64,000 nt of DNA from Heliopora coerulea (taxonomy: Eukaryota > Cnidaria > Anthozoa > Scleralcyonacea > Helioporidae): contig JASJOG010000066.1 in NCBI GenBank assembly GCA_030142905.1, forward strand, positions 868,001 to 932,000. The letters run 5' to 3'. Under the pieces are notes generated by a model that was not told the origin of the DNA, did no database searches, and saw only the letters and a list, made by a program, of their open reading frames with translations. The position numbers and the translations under genes are program-made. Below, one piece after another: positions 42,751-53,440 of this stretch. Position 1 is the stretch's first letter; every line of letters starts with the position of its first letter.

Positions 42751-44933
42751 ATCTACAGATTTCCTGAATTTTATTCCTCATCATTGCTCGACGATAATAA
42801 GTGTTTTCATGGCGACGTTAAATACCGTTGTTTACCAACAAATTGATCTTACGTATTGCCTTACATAAAGTACTCCCGATGAGTACTGAGAAAAGGAATC
42901 CACAACCATTGAGACGATTGACCCACATTTGCTTCCTGAATCTCAAACAGACGAGGATTAAGATGGACTGATGTTTGTTCATTGACATTGTTCTTTTTAC
43001 TTGCGTATTTGTTAGTGATAACAACGTTTAGTACGACTAGTTATATATTAAAATGGGAAAGTTTTGAGTTGTTTTTTTATTATTCAGCTGCTTACAACAT
43101 ATGTTATAGAATTCCTCTTACAATAAACCCGAGGGAAAAAATTGCCGTCGAGTTGCCGCCGAACTCTAAAATATCGACGGCAATTTTTTGCCGTCGAAGA
43201 TTTAGAGAAATTTCGAGGGCTGCAGCTCAGAGCGGATGCGAGATATATGCTGCATGAAGAAGTTATCCAAGTCATCAACAAGCAAAGTCTTGTCTGAGTA
43301 GTTCGGGGAAATTAGTGAATTTTTCACTGTCAGTAAACCTTTTACAGCTCTGAATAGTTTTCCTTTACTGTCACCATTCTTGTCAATAAAGTCTGTGTAG
43401 AAAGAGAATTTTACTTTATTCATTAAATATACAACTCGATTTTTCAGTGACTTAAATATTGTAAGAAACCGGATGTATTGCGTTTTTTTTTTTGTTTTGT
43501 TTTTCCTGTTGAGGTGTGGTCTATGTGACAAAAAGAATAAGCCAGTGTCGAACCTCATTAACAATTTTGTATATATTGTAAATAAACGTTCGTACTTAAT
43601 TACAAATATACTAAATTCAATCGATGTTTGTGTCCGCCATTTCCTTTCTTGTTCCAGGGTACTGTTGGTCTTACAGTAATCGTTTTATGTTTTACTGGGC
43701 ATACTTATTCAAAAGGGAAGACAGAGTGGTGTTGTAACAATCCACTAGCAAGTCCAAATCAGTTGAAGTATCCTGACACAGAGTAGATATAGATAAATCA
43801 TTCATAAATGCCCGTGAATCAATATTCTTTAGTGATCAGTACGAAAAATTTTTCATTGACAGAGACGGTTTTGAAGTATTAAACTCAACAATAATTGTAG
43901 TGTGATCAGAAAGATAGCAGCCAGGTTTTAGAACAGATGCCAAGACAGTGTCAATTTCACGAGTTATAACCAAGTCCAATGTATTCCCCAATAAATGGGT
44001 TGGAAAGGTGATATGTTGTTCTAAACCCATAGACTTGTAGTAAGTCCAAAAACTTTAGACTGTCATTGTCGGTATGATTATTGACATGAATACTAAAATT
44101 ATCTGTGATTAGGAGAGGATCATTTGACATTATAAACCATTCCAAGTGCTGAGAAAACTCTGTGAGAAATATATTCACCGTGATAGGATAGTTAGGTGAA
44201 TATTGCGGTCTGTAGACAAGAACAAGCCGTAAATGAAATGACCCAGAAATAACATTCCACTCAGAGTATTCAAATGAGGTTAAAATGTTCGCCGCAACCT
44301 TTTTGACTAAAAAGATTCCCAAAATATAATAGCAGTTCTACCGCCTGTTCTATTAAGGCGAGGATGATCTAGCAACTTATACCCAATAAGCGTAGCAACA
44401 ATTCTTGCCGCAGAATTCACAACTTTAAACCAATTTTCTATAACAGCCACAACATCTGGTTTACATTCAATTACATAGTCAACGAAGTCAGCGGAGTCAC
44501 TCTTAAGAGACTGAGCATTTAAAACACAACACTTCATTGCGTGCGATATAGTGTTATAAACAGTAATGAGAAGGACTTAGTGGAATAGGATATGAGATTG
44601 AAATAACAATGGTGCAGAAAGGAGCAGTTTGCGGCCTGATTGGTGTAATCTTAACCAATGTTTTTTTTTCTTCCTTTCTGTTTCCGTTTGTCTCTGTTTA
44701 AACTTTGAATCACTTAGTTCAGGGAGAGTTTTTCTCCACTTTAAAGATTTTCCGGCCCTGCGACCCCTATATCGGAAAATACTGAAATTCTTCAAACTAT
44801 AAATAGTATCTTTAGACAAGGCACATTTGTTTTTACGAAGGCTTATTAAATTACTCCTTCCATAACTTCTTATTTTAGAATCAACTACAGCTGTTCAGTT
44901 AGCATAAGGTTCCAATGATACCTGTTGATATTC

Positions 44934-44957
44934 TGGTCCTGGATTATTTTCAATGTC
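44934..44957 (-). other. 2A-like ribosome-skipping motif in the LINE
   Basis: The minus strand encodes DIENNPGP, matching the 2A consensus D-V/I-E-x-N-P-G-P, preceded by GM and located upstream of the endonuclease domain. Such motifs are known at this position in non-LTR retrotransposons of several marine invertebrates. Upstream residues that also affect skipping (IDTTIGM) are only moderately hydrophobic, so function is uncertain. Confidence 0.7.
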
Positions 44958-45080
44958 CATGCCAATCGTAGTATCGATGATACTTGATCGCTGTGGAAAG
45001 CAAATCCATTGCAAGCCATGTGTACGGAGAGCTGTTAGAGGTTTTATAACTCTGACACGATTAGTCTTGCTAATCATTAA

Positions 45081-45312
45081 GCTGCAGGAAGAAGCACCTT
45101 TGGAAAAGAGTGACCATCTTGGTTAAACAAGACATCGAAAATATTCAAAATGACAGAAACTGCTAGACAGCAATAAAACGTGACTGTATGTATGTATGTA
45201 TACGTGTATGTACTTATTTATGTATGCATAAGTATGTATGCATATATATGTATGCATATATATTTATGTATGTAAGTATATATAGGAATATGGTTATTCC
45301 AAATCAACGTGA
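45081..45312. repeat. LINE 5' edge and TATG-rich low-complexity sequence
   Basis: From about 45183 repeated TATG/TGTA units to 45290. The exact LINE 5' end is not definable. Confidence 0.6.
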
Positions 45313-45420
45313 ATAGAGTGCTCAATACCAGGGCTAGTAGAGCGTAATACAGATGTTAACTAAAAATGTCCTTTACGTCGCTACTTAAAGTTTCACACTG
45401 TTAAGCGATCATCAGGCAAT
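45313..45420 (+). repeat. Second copy of a Penelope-like 3' UTR
   Basis: Matches 40053-40160 along its length, starting AGAGTGCTCAATACCAGGGC and ending CGATCATCAGGCA. The two copies lie either side of the LINE, as if it had inserted between terminal repeats of a Penelope-like element, though the protein part is only seen on one side. Confidence 0.75.
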
Positions 45421-45438
45421 GTATATATATACACATAC

Positions 45439-45489
<51 letters not shown>

Positions 45490-45490
45490 C

Positions 45491-45548
<58 letters not shown>
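45421..45548. repeat. (CATA)n and (TA)n microsatellite, duplicated block
   Basis: An ACACATACATACATACATAC block followed by TA units occurs twice in succession. Confidence 0.95.
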
Positions 45549-46689
45549 TATATACAGCAAATTGCATAAATTTTGGCAAACCTAAACATATCGTAAAAAA
45601 AGTATGTATAGGTAACACTGATCTGAAAAATAGGACTGGATTGAGCAACTATTGTTCAAAAAGTGAAGCCGGAAGTCAGCCGTGGCGGCCATATTAGAGT
45701 GACCGCTTTTCAAGGTGCGCTGTATATTTTGTGTAGGTTACATCGAAGAAATTGGAGGAGAATTTTCAACGTGTTCAGGTTCTTGGCGTATAATTGTCAA
45801 ATTTTAAGTCAAAACATGCCGAGGAGAGACAACAGCCTTTAAAATTGTCCAATTTTCTTTAAAATTACTGACTTTCCCGTAATAAATAATCGACTATTGA
45901 GCAACGAGTGATCGTGTTGGTGGCGTGTACTGCACTTCGAGATCTACTGCATAGTGTACGTACTGTGGAGGCCAGAGATTTTTTCTTTTACAGTGCCCAG
46001 TTTTATGGATGGAAAAGGCCGTGGTTGTTTGGCGTTCCCAAGCCACAAAATTTTGATACATTCAAGGTTTCATGGGCCACATCTAGACAGCAAGCTGCCA
46101 ATTGAAGATTCCTGGGCTGTACTATGACATGTAATTTGTTAAACTGGTCTCCAGTATGCTAAAGCAATTTATTAACAGTTTTGCCACAATTCACAGGTGG
46201 CTGTTTCATTTGTGCTTGTTTCATTGATATTTGGATTTTTAAACTTTGATGAACCTTTAAATGAACTGCTCTACACAGTCATTTGAAACAGGAAAATGTT
46301 TCTCAGGATAAGAATTACATTTGGTAAGAAATCTTTGTACTTTGCACATATTTGCATTATAATGTTTTAATGCCATTGCTTTAGCAATTTTTAAAAAAAT
46401 ATACCATTAAAATAGATATTGATGGTATTTGAGGCAAATTTTGCTTTGATAACACATGCCATTTAAATGTGTCTAAAGGTTTAGTTATATGAAGTAATTT
46501 TCATTTTTCAATGCAGTTGTGTTTAGAGTGGTGCTGAAACTGTTTTGCTGTTGATCTATAAAACGAATTGTACAAGTTCAATTCAAATATACACAATAAA
46601 AGCAACCAACCACCTTGTTCTAACTGATGTTGCATTTTGGTTTGTGAGAAAAGTAGCTCTTTCAGAGGGGTGCCATGAATTTGACATTT

Positions 46690-48100
46690 AACTAAGGGTG
46701 AAGATATTTTTTAGCGAGTTTGTAAAGTTTAAGTTTGTCTTCTGTTAATGTTGATTCTTGAAGTGCCAAAGTTCTTTCCTCAAACTGTGTAAGTTGTTCA
46801 CTTGTTAAAGCAGGACTAGTTGGTGGAATGTCTACTGAACTGTCATCAAGTGGGATAGGTCCATCCCAGTCAATACCATACTAGTCAGTTACTTCAGTAG
46901 GATTGGTACTTTCTTCAGATGTCATCAATGAACCTTGGACCCAAAGCTGAAGGGGTGTATAGTTGTTTGCTGTGGACATGGGATGTCTCAACCAGGCAGC
47001 AGACCATTCATCCAAACAATGGTTTATGTGATGAAGGAATGCATAATGTAAGCACTATAAGTCATTCTCTGCTTAATAGTCCAAGATATTTAGATCCTCC
47101 ATTAATGAAAACAGATTGTGGCAATTGTTTAAAACATCCTTAAATACATCCCACCAGAGGTGCTCAGTTTGTTGATTGTGCAGGCTCTTACCCACAAGAG
47201 CTGACCCCTTACCTGGACCCCAAGTGTTTAACTTATTCTTGACAACATCCACATTTTCAGTTCCCTAACAACATCACACCTGGTTCTGGAGGGCAATCCC
47301 CAGTTTTATACTGCTTTTATGGAATTTTAGAATACTGTGGCAGCTTTATTGTTAGCATTGCAGGGTAAATACACAGGTGTGAAGCCATCCTCACACCCAT
47401 GAACAACAAAACACCATTTGACAAGTTTATGATTGCCATCAAAATGCCAGAGTCCAAGTGGCCTTGTTCCATTGTGTATACATCATTTAATTGCCGTGCA
47501 CCATCAAGTAGCCACTCCCTGGGGATCAACTCATGAAAGAGCTTCTCTCATATGTCTGATGATGAATATACCCCTTGAGCCAAGGTGTCCCATCAACATT
47601 ATTAATCCACATTTTGGATTTGTTTTTTAGTTGCTCTCACTATGTCATCTGATTATCTTGTACTTCTGTGTAAAGGGAATGCACTGAAAGACCGTATTCT
47701 TGCATTTGTCATTTTACAGTACATGAACTCACATGAAGTAGCTCTGAGATTGAACAGACACTAAACCTGCTTTTACAAGCATTGCGAGCTGTTTGTTGCT
47801 AACTGCATACTTTGGTCTACCTAGTTATCCAGTGAAAACAGCATTTTCTCTGATGTTCATCACTGAGCACTCTAAAATTGACCATGCACTGCTCAACAAA
47901 TTGAATCTTTCTTCTGGTATTCTTGTCAAGGAGTCTAAGACAATGACAAGCTTCTGAATTTCTTGAAGCTCTTTTGCTATGTCGAAATTATCAGCACTAT
48001 GAACACTAGAAACAATCTCCCTTAATTTGGATGTTATTACGTCATTCAACTCGGCAGTGAAATCTGTCAGCATGTTCGTTTGTCTTTCTGTCCTGCTCAA
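46690..48100 (-). pseudogene. Integrase-like DDE transposase (DGNHKL family)
   Basis: In order on the minus strand: an N-terminal helical region (FTAELNDVITSKLREIV, EIQKLVIVLDSLTRIPEE), LGRPKYAVSNKQLAMLV (helix-turn-helix start), GLIMLMGHLGSRGIFI, LGLWHFDGNHKLVKWCFVVH (first catalytic Asp), TRCDVVRELKM (second Asp region), SLHNQQTEHLWWDVF (catalytic Glu, in another frame), HHINHCLDEWSAAWLRHPMS, and a C-terminus YGIDWDGPIPLDDSSVD ending at about 46690. This protein type is abundant in cnidarian and fish genomes as orphan integrase genes. Frameshifts and stops make this copy dead. A 5' exon probably lies beyond the nested element, near 50030-50130. Confidence 0.8.
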
Positions 48101-48660
48101 CGTACCAGCTACTCACACGCACATGAAATTTTGCTAGGTGATGATAATAGTACAACACTGCATAATAATGCCACAGTGCATGATAATATCGAAACATTGC
48201 AAAATAATACTGGAACAGTGCCTAATAACAAATCGGTACAAATAATGAAACGTTGCACAATAATAACGAAACAGTGTGTACCAATACAAACCAATGCTTT
48301 ATAATAAAGAAACAGCGCATAATACAGTTGAACCTGTATATAACGGCCCTGTATTAAGCGGCCACCCTCTATTAAGCGGCCAGTTTTCAAAGTCCCGATG
48401 TTTTTTCTATAGAAATACTATATTTGTCACCTGTATTAAGCGGCCACCTGTATTAAGCGGCCGCGGCCACAGTTTGCCTCTCCCATGTCTGTCTTTTGTT
48501 ATTATTTTTACCTGTATTAAGTGGCCACCCTCGAAATGAAACCCGAGAATATTTAGGTAAACACGCATATCACATTTTATATGGACTTCATTCTGTTCAA
48601 GTGATCTGTCAACATTGTGAGCAAACAAAACATTTCCTATATAATTACACTGTATAACAT

Positions 48661-49190
48661 TTATTGATTGTTAGCATGCAGTTCGGTGTCGCTATTCTCT
48701 ACTCGAAACTTCTCTTTAGCTAGGTTGTTCTTCAGCCATTTGATTGAAAATGAATCGCCTTCAAACGTATACTTGCAGGGAATTTCCAGGTCATAACCTC
48801 CACCTCTGTTAATGCGCTTGCCCTTTACAACAACTTTTCCGCTGTTTGTTGGCCGTTTCAAAAATTTGGTTAGCCATAATGCCATCAACTTAAGGACATG
48901 ATCAATCACTTCGTAATTGTCCATCATTGCGTTAGGGTGAGAATATGGTTTTGAAGCAGTCTTGCGGTAAACAGATCTCGTTGATCTTGATGTACGTTTT
49001 TGGCGAGCAACTGCCACAGCATTCGTGTCTTTTTATTTTGCGGCTGTCGTTTCAGTTCAAACAACTCATCGACCTTCGGCTCCCAAATACCCATGTATGC
49101 ATGATACCCTCGAATATAATAATCTACGTGAAAAAGTTCCATAGACATTTTAATTTCAATTGTAACAGTGTAGCGACAACAGAGTGTCAT
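48661..49190 (-). pseudogene. HIRAN-domain protein inside the pogo-like element
   Basis: Minus-strand frames read VDYYIRGYHAYMGIWEPKV, ELFELKRQPQNKKT (49190-49020), then after a one-step frameshift AVAVARQKR, EVIDHVLKLMALWLTKFLKR, KGKRINRGGGYDLEIPC and KYTFEGD (to 48661). The order WEP, N-x-x-(D)-AVAV, (G)HV, then NRGxGYxLEIPC is a HIRAN-domain protein, a domain otherwise found in the HLTF/Rad5 helicase family where it binds DNA 3' ends. Here it is stand-alone and tied to a transposon. Whether it aids transposition is unknown. Confidence 0.75.
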
Positions 49191-49315
49191 TCAAAGCTTC
49201 CGCCAGTGATGTAGCTGTCAAAAAGGCGACAAATGCGTCCCAGTATTTAGCTGAACCCAAACAATACTGCTCAAGGCGCAGCCTGTGATTACTTTCGGAC
49301 TTTACTTCATCCGCG

Positions 49316-49456
49316 ATGTCTAATATGAAGCGTAAATGTCCTTCTCTCAGCGAGAAAGTACTGGCAATGTCGACAGTTAACGACTTGCTCTATAAACAAA
49401 AGCTTCAAAAGCCGAAACGCCAGACATATTTGTCTGACCTTTTAACGTTGCAGTAA
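49316..49456 (+). pseudogene. pogo-like transposase N-terminus (CENP-B type HTH), truncated
   Basis: MSNMKRKCPSLSEKVLAM resembles the KRKxLSLxEKxxxI start of pogo/Tigger and CENP-B proteins. The frame ends after 46 codons (TAA at 49454); the DDE domain has been deleted. It runs divergently from the HIRAN frame. Confidence 0.6.
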
Positions 49457-50449
49457 TTATTGCCTTTTATTACCTACGAACCTGTGAGCTGTATATCATG
49501 TCACAGAAAGATTGTATGTTAAGCAAAGAATTGTTTTCCCTTAAGACATTAGGTTTATATATTCTATCGTTACTAGTACCTTTCATTTAAATGTTATATT
49601 TATAATACAAATTGTTTGAAATAGTACAGCTTGTCTTGTTCTTTTCTTGAATGAGGTGTTGGTGAAATTTGGCCACGCCCAAGTCGCCCCTCATGGAGTA
49701 TTTTCGGTCATCCTGTATTAAGCGGCCACCTGTATTAAGCGGGCACTTTTCAAAGTCCTGAGGGTGGCCGTTATATACAGGTTCAACTGTAATAACAAAT
49801 CAACAGTGCATAATACTAACAAAACAGTGTATAATAACAACAAAGAAATGCAAATTAATAACTAGACATTGCATGATCATGATGAACTTGGGAATAATAA
49901 TAACGAAAAACTGTATAATAATGAGCCGGTAGATAATAACGAAACATAGTAGTTTTGACGGTAATGACACCCCATACTTACCAGTGAAATGTCCGTTAAA
50001 AGTTTCTTTCTAACCTGGATTCTTCATCGTCAGATCCCTCACTACCACTTTGGGATGTTGTCGTTTCCTTTCACATTTTTTCTTCGTCTACTACAGCCCT
50101 ACGTACGAGTTTCCTCATTTTCATAATAGCCTTACAACAACGTTACCGAGAAAGTGGTCACTCCAATATGGCGCAGTTTGAATTTTGTGGGATTCATTTT
50201 CTCCCGCACTCCAATCCCTGGGTTGCTCTATCCAGTCCTATTTTTCAGATCAGTGATAGGTAAATCTGTAACTGTGAATACTTTAATCAACCTTAAAGCA
50301 TTAGACTGGCCAAAGAATGTACCAAAAAACACAGCATATCTTCGCTGACCGTTGAAGAGAGAATAAAATGGTGATACAATGGTCTTGATATGTTTATATG
50401 TTGATATGTTTTGTGCCATAATTTTTGCAATTTGCTGTATAAATGTATA

Positions 50450-50658
50450 ATGTATATATGTATATGTACATGTATATGTATATATGTATATGCATATATG
50501 TATATGTATATATGTATATGTATATATGTATATGTATATGTATATATGTATATGTATATATGTATATGTATATATGTATATGTATATGTATATATGTATA
50601 TGTATATATGTATATGTATGTATGTACATGTATATATGTATATGTATATATATATACC
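50450..50658. repeat. TATATG/TATGTA low-complexity array
   Basis: About 200 bp of interrupted TGTATA hexamers. Open frames through it (Tyr, Ile, Met only) are artefacts. Confidence 0.95.
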
Positions 50659-50659
50659 T

Positions 50660-50736
50660 AATGGTCCTAAAATATTTATTGCAATATCGTTGCAATGCGT
50701 GAAACTTGATATTGCAATAAATATTTTAGGACCATT
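50660..50736. repeat. Perfect 29-bp-arm hairpin, 19-base loop
   Basis: 50660-50688 is the exact reverse complement of 50708-50736, from AATGGTCC... inward to ...CAATATC. The loop contains GCGTGAAACTT, echoing the Penelope-like 3' regions at 40053-40165. Perfect arms suggest a recent origin or selection on structure. Confidence 0.9.
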
Positions 50737-50815
50737 GATTAAGTATTACTCACTCTGCTGCAAAAAGCATTGAGGATTCTGCCTGATATCAACATCTTAT
50801 GTTTTCATTGATTAT

Positions 50816-50963
50816 ATATTGGCAGAGCATCGCACTAGATTCGCGGGGTTGCGGATTCGATTCCCAGCTGGAAGGCCAACGTTGCATTTTCGCAACAGGT
50901 CCCGGTTAGGTCTTAAAAGTCGAGGATTATGGGCACTCAATATTTCCTTCACCAATTTGTCAT

Positions 50964-50965
<2 letters not shown>
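50816..50965 (+). repeat. tRNA-derived SINE, second family
   Basis: An A-box-like TGGCAGAGCATCGC and a B-box-like GGATTCGATTCCC, spaced as in a tRNA with a D-arm and anticodon arm between, followed by about 90 bp of unrelated sequence and a TA run. It is unlike the family at 1-180 and 29483-29605 and most resembles an Arg/Ala-type tRNA head. Confidence 0.6.
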
Positions 50966-51023
<58 letters not shown>

Positions 51024-51028
51024 AGTTG
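50966..51028. repeat. (TA)n microsatellite
   Basis: TA run joining the SINE tail to the mariner relic. Confidence 0.95.
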
Positions 51029-51599
51029 ACAAATAGGATGTCCCAAAAAAATGTATACACACTTTGAATGATTATAAATACAATGTTTATTAAGACATAT
51101 CTAAGTTTTATAACCCAAGTTAAAGAAGACAAGTGTAGAATTTTTTGAGTTATCGCAGGTGTTCAAACTGATGACCGTTCTGGTCCAGGCACTGCTGATA
51201 ACGCGGACAGATGGAATTGCAAACATTACGAACTATGATCATTTCATTTGGTATTTGGGTGCATTCTCTTTCAATTGCTGCTATCAACTCATTCATTGTT
51301 ACAGGTTTTGTGCTACAAATCCTATCTTTGACGTATCCCCATAAAAAAAGTCCACACACGCGAGGTCTGGTGAACGTGGGGGGAATTCAATACTATATCT
51401 TCACCCAATCCATCTGTTTGGCAGATTTTCATAAGATAGGCTCTCATATCATGATGGTAGTGGGGAGGTGCTCCACCTTGCTGGAAATAAAACTCCTCAT
51501 CTCCAAATTGCTCACAAATGCATGGCATTCGAAAGAAAGTTTGTTATAGTGAGTTATAATCATTCAAAGTGTGTATACATTTTTTGGGGACACCATGTA
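51029..51599 (-). mobile_element. mariner-like transposon relic, 0.57 kb
   Basis: Inverted termini share TGTATACACACTTTGAATGA preceded by a (T)GTCCC-A-run on both sides. The minus strand encodes the C-terminal third of a mariner-type transposase: FYFQQGGAPPHYHHDMRAYL, then FFLWGYVKDRICSTKPVTM, ELIAAIERECTQIPNEM, QQCLDQNGHQFEHLR. In relatives the first motif reads FQQDGAPPH; here the catalytic Asp is Gly. The segment between carries a frameshift. Most of the N-terminus is deleted. Confidence 0.85.
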
Positions 51600-51628
51600 T
51601 ATTCATGTTTTGTGGAGTCCATCTGTCC

Positions 51629-51760
51629 GTCCACCCATCCATCCACCCATCCACCCACCCACCCACCCATCCATCCATCCACCCACCCACCCATCCATCC
51701 ATCCACCCACCCACCCATCCATCCATCCATCCACCCACCCACCCATCCATTCATCTATCT
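51629..51760. repeat. (CCAT)n/(CCAC)n minisatellite
   Basis: Tetramers of CCAT and CCAC alternate in a higher-order block of about 32 bp repeated three to four times. All six frames stay largely open, giving false proteins. Confidence 0.95.
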
Positions 51761-52779
51761 AATCTATATATACATATATATCTACAGTTAGTAAGATGAA
51801 ATTTACTTATATATATATATATATATTTTAGCAGCCTGTTGATATTTTATATATGTATGTATGTTTTGATGAATTAATATTATGTATTAGCTGTTGATAC
51901 TTTATATGTTATTTACTTTGTACGTATATGTATTTATATATGCATAACATACATACATATACATGAATGCAAATACATGCACACTTACATACACACATAA
52001 ATCAGTGAGCAGTTCTTTCAGTGACCCCATTGGGGCTCATCAGTGCTTTGTAGCAGATTGTAAGCCAGCACATCCACAAGGTGCAAGTGGGTTGGGGGTT
52101 GTACCTCATTGTTTTAAATGTTCACAAAATGGCATTATCTTTGTCACTCTGCAGATGATGAGTACATGTGCCTAATTCTAAATGACATTAATGATTCATA
52201 AAATTATTCAGTTCAAAATAAATTGATTTTTAATCACTGTCTGATACAGAATGGGCTAAAAAAACATCAGTTCTTTTTCACATTCAGACACTGCTGCTAC
52301 CCACTGCTCACATTTTTCATGGTAAAAGTGATTTCTTTCTACACATTGTTTATCTTTTAGAAACCTTTTACAGTCTCTAAAAGATGACTCAGGCCAAGGT
52401 TTAGAAAGACACTAGGTTTCACCTTGCATTTGTATCCCACAATGCAGAATGCCCACTCATTTAGTGAACAGTTTACCTTTATCTCTGTCTATGTTGATAC
52501 AGATATGTATGTATGTACTGTATGCATACATGTATCATTGTATGGGTGTAGGTATGTATATCCATGTAAGTATACATAGACAACTGTTTCTGTACACGTG
52601 TTTTCATAAAATAGCATGTGCCCTACACACGCTCTGACTGGACAAGCCTCATTTTCTCTCAAATTACAAAGACAAGTCTGACATCATTTTCATTTTGAAC
52701 TAAAGTACAGAGGTATGGATGATGTCACAAAAACTTGGAAAAATCTTGGTTATTTTATAAAACAAATACAAAATAGCTT
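51761..52779. other. Non-coding with TA/TATG-rich stretches
   Basis: TA runs at 51805-51830. At 52015-52050 the minus strand reads CACTGATGAGCCCC...GGGGTCACTGAAAG, an imperfect hammerhead-like motif with extra bases before GAAA. No gene is seen. Confidence 0.5.
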
Positions 52780-52925
52780 CCGTGTCTCTGTACTGTGATA
52801 GAAACATGAATGATGCCATTTCAACTGAAAAATACCAGAAAACACTCAGTTACACCTCGTGTTTCACTGGGTATTTTTCTGGTTGAAATGATGTCATTCA
52901 TGTTTCTATCACAGCACAGACACTC
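52780..52925. repeat. Foldback element with arms of about 60-70 bp
   Basis: The left arm, containing TGATAGAAACATGAATGA and CATTTCAAC, is complementary with few mismatches to the right arm ending CATTCATGTTTCTATCACAG; the loop is about 15 bases near 52855. Confidence 0.8.
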
Positions 52926-53440
52926 AAGCAATTTTCTATTTGTTAAATATAGGTTCCACAGTTCTCCTTGTCCTTTAACAGACTAAACATAAGGGTTGGT
53001 CAATACTTTACACTAATCCAAAGTATACAGTTTATTTTGCATTAGTGAAAATAATGTGAGAGCCGATACAGTGAACTGACAGCATGGGCCAAGTTTGTAG
53101 CATTGCTTCTTGTTTTAAAAGCCTAATATGCTCAACAGTTTTATGCTTCTAAAATGTATTCACAATGCTTTGTATTTCAATCTAAAAATTCACACTAGGT
53201 CATCATGACAAACCTTGACTGGCTCCCATAATATAAGAAAATAACGGGAAATTCAGTCTCCAGTCTCCTGCTCCTTTGTTATCCCTGGTTAACCTACAAT
53301 TTTCTGCTCCTTTAATATCCTCTCCGTTCAAATGAATATTTACCACAACTTGATTTCAAAATAATCACATGAAGACTTTCAAAATTACGGGACAAAAGTA
53401 TAGCTGTTTAAAGTGCGTCGCTTCATGCCTACAAGTTTCT
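52926..53440. other. Probable 3' region of the minus-strand small protein gene; no other gene
   Basis: A minus-strand AATAAA occurs near 53031-53036 and could be its polyadenylation signal. No coding region is recognised. Confidence 0.4.

Larger units (their letters stand above)
41906..43222. mobile_element. Inverted-repeat transposon 'B', copy 2, inserted in the LINE
   Basis: Same termini as copy 1 (CAGCCCTCGAAATTTTT and, inverted, CAGCCCTCGAAATTTC). Flanked by CAGCTC at 41900-41905 and 43223-43228, a probable 6-bp target duplication; removing it restores the LINE frame from RIRSEL to LDSTVTIAEAD. Without the nested hAT the copy is about 640 bp, as at 26111-26760. Confidence 0.88.
40180..45080 (-). 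mobile_element. CR1/L2-like LINE, nearly complete but disrupted
   Basis: Read on the minus strand: a short leader with a 2A-like motif (about 44957-44934); AP-type endonuclease (44537-43836) with CCVLNAQSLKSDSADFVDY, KPDVVAVIENW, VLVYRPQYSPNYP, PLLITDNFSIHVN and PTHLLGNTLDLVITR...LSDH; a linker (43564-43225); reverse transcriptase (41980-40762) with LLPLLKKSGIEP, ILRPISNLAYISKL and HCFADDIQLYLSF (FADD box); and the C-terminal region (40704-40264) with LQRLQNAAARLVTSTRRYEH and PKLWNELPSKLRS. The 3' tail repeats TTGTAATTA. Several frameshifts disable it. In the endonuclease, LITDNFSIH replaces the usual ITGDFNIH, losing catalytic residues. It is interrupted by element B (41906-43222). Confidence 0.9.
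48325..49789. mobile_element. pogo/Tigger-like element with HIRAN cargo, 1.46 kb
   Basis: Termini CAGTTGAACCTGTATATAAC in perfect inversion, flanked by TA duplications (48323-48324 and 49790-49791). Subterminal TATTAAGCGGCCACC repeats occur at both ends in several copies. The plus strand keeps 46 codons of a pogo transposase start; the minus strand encodes a HIRAN domain. It interrupts the 45616-50255 transposon. Confidence 0.9.
45616..50255 (-). mobile_element. 4.64-kb DNA transposon with integrase-like transposase
   Basis: Termini CACTGATCTGAAAAATAGGA match in inverted orientation, and similarity continues for about 100 bp. An 8-bp target duplication ATAGGTAA lies at 45608-45615 and 50256-50263. 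The minus strand encodes the transposase at 48100-46690. Intron-like flanks contain a minisatellite of roughly AATAATAACGAAACAGTGCA units (48140-48320 and 49795-49950), into which a pogo-like element has inserted. Superfamily is unresolved: the 8-bp duplication would suit hAT, P or related groups, but the protein is integrase-like. Confidence 0.85.

Noticed and set aside
50411..50773. Tyr/Ile/Met-rich proteins of up to 155 codons on both strands
   Set aside because: Translation of a TATATG array; no real coding signal.
51601..51799. Long open frames of Pro/His/Ser and Gly/Trp/Met/Asp repeats in several frames
   Set aside because: Produced by the CCAT/CCAC minisatellite; all frames are open because the unit has no stop codons.
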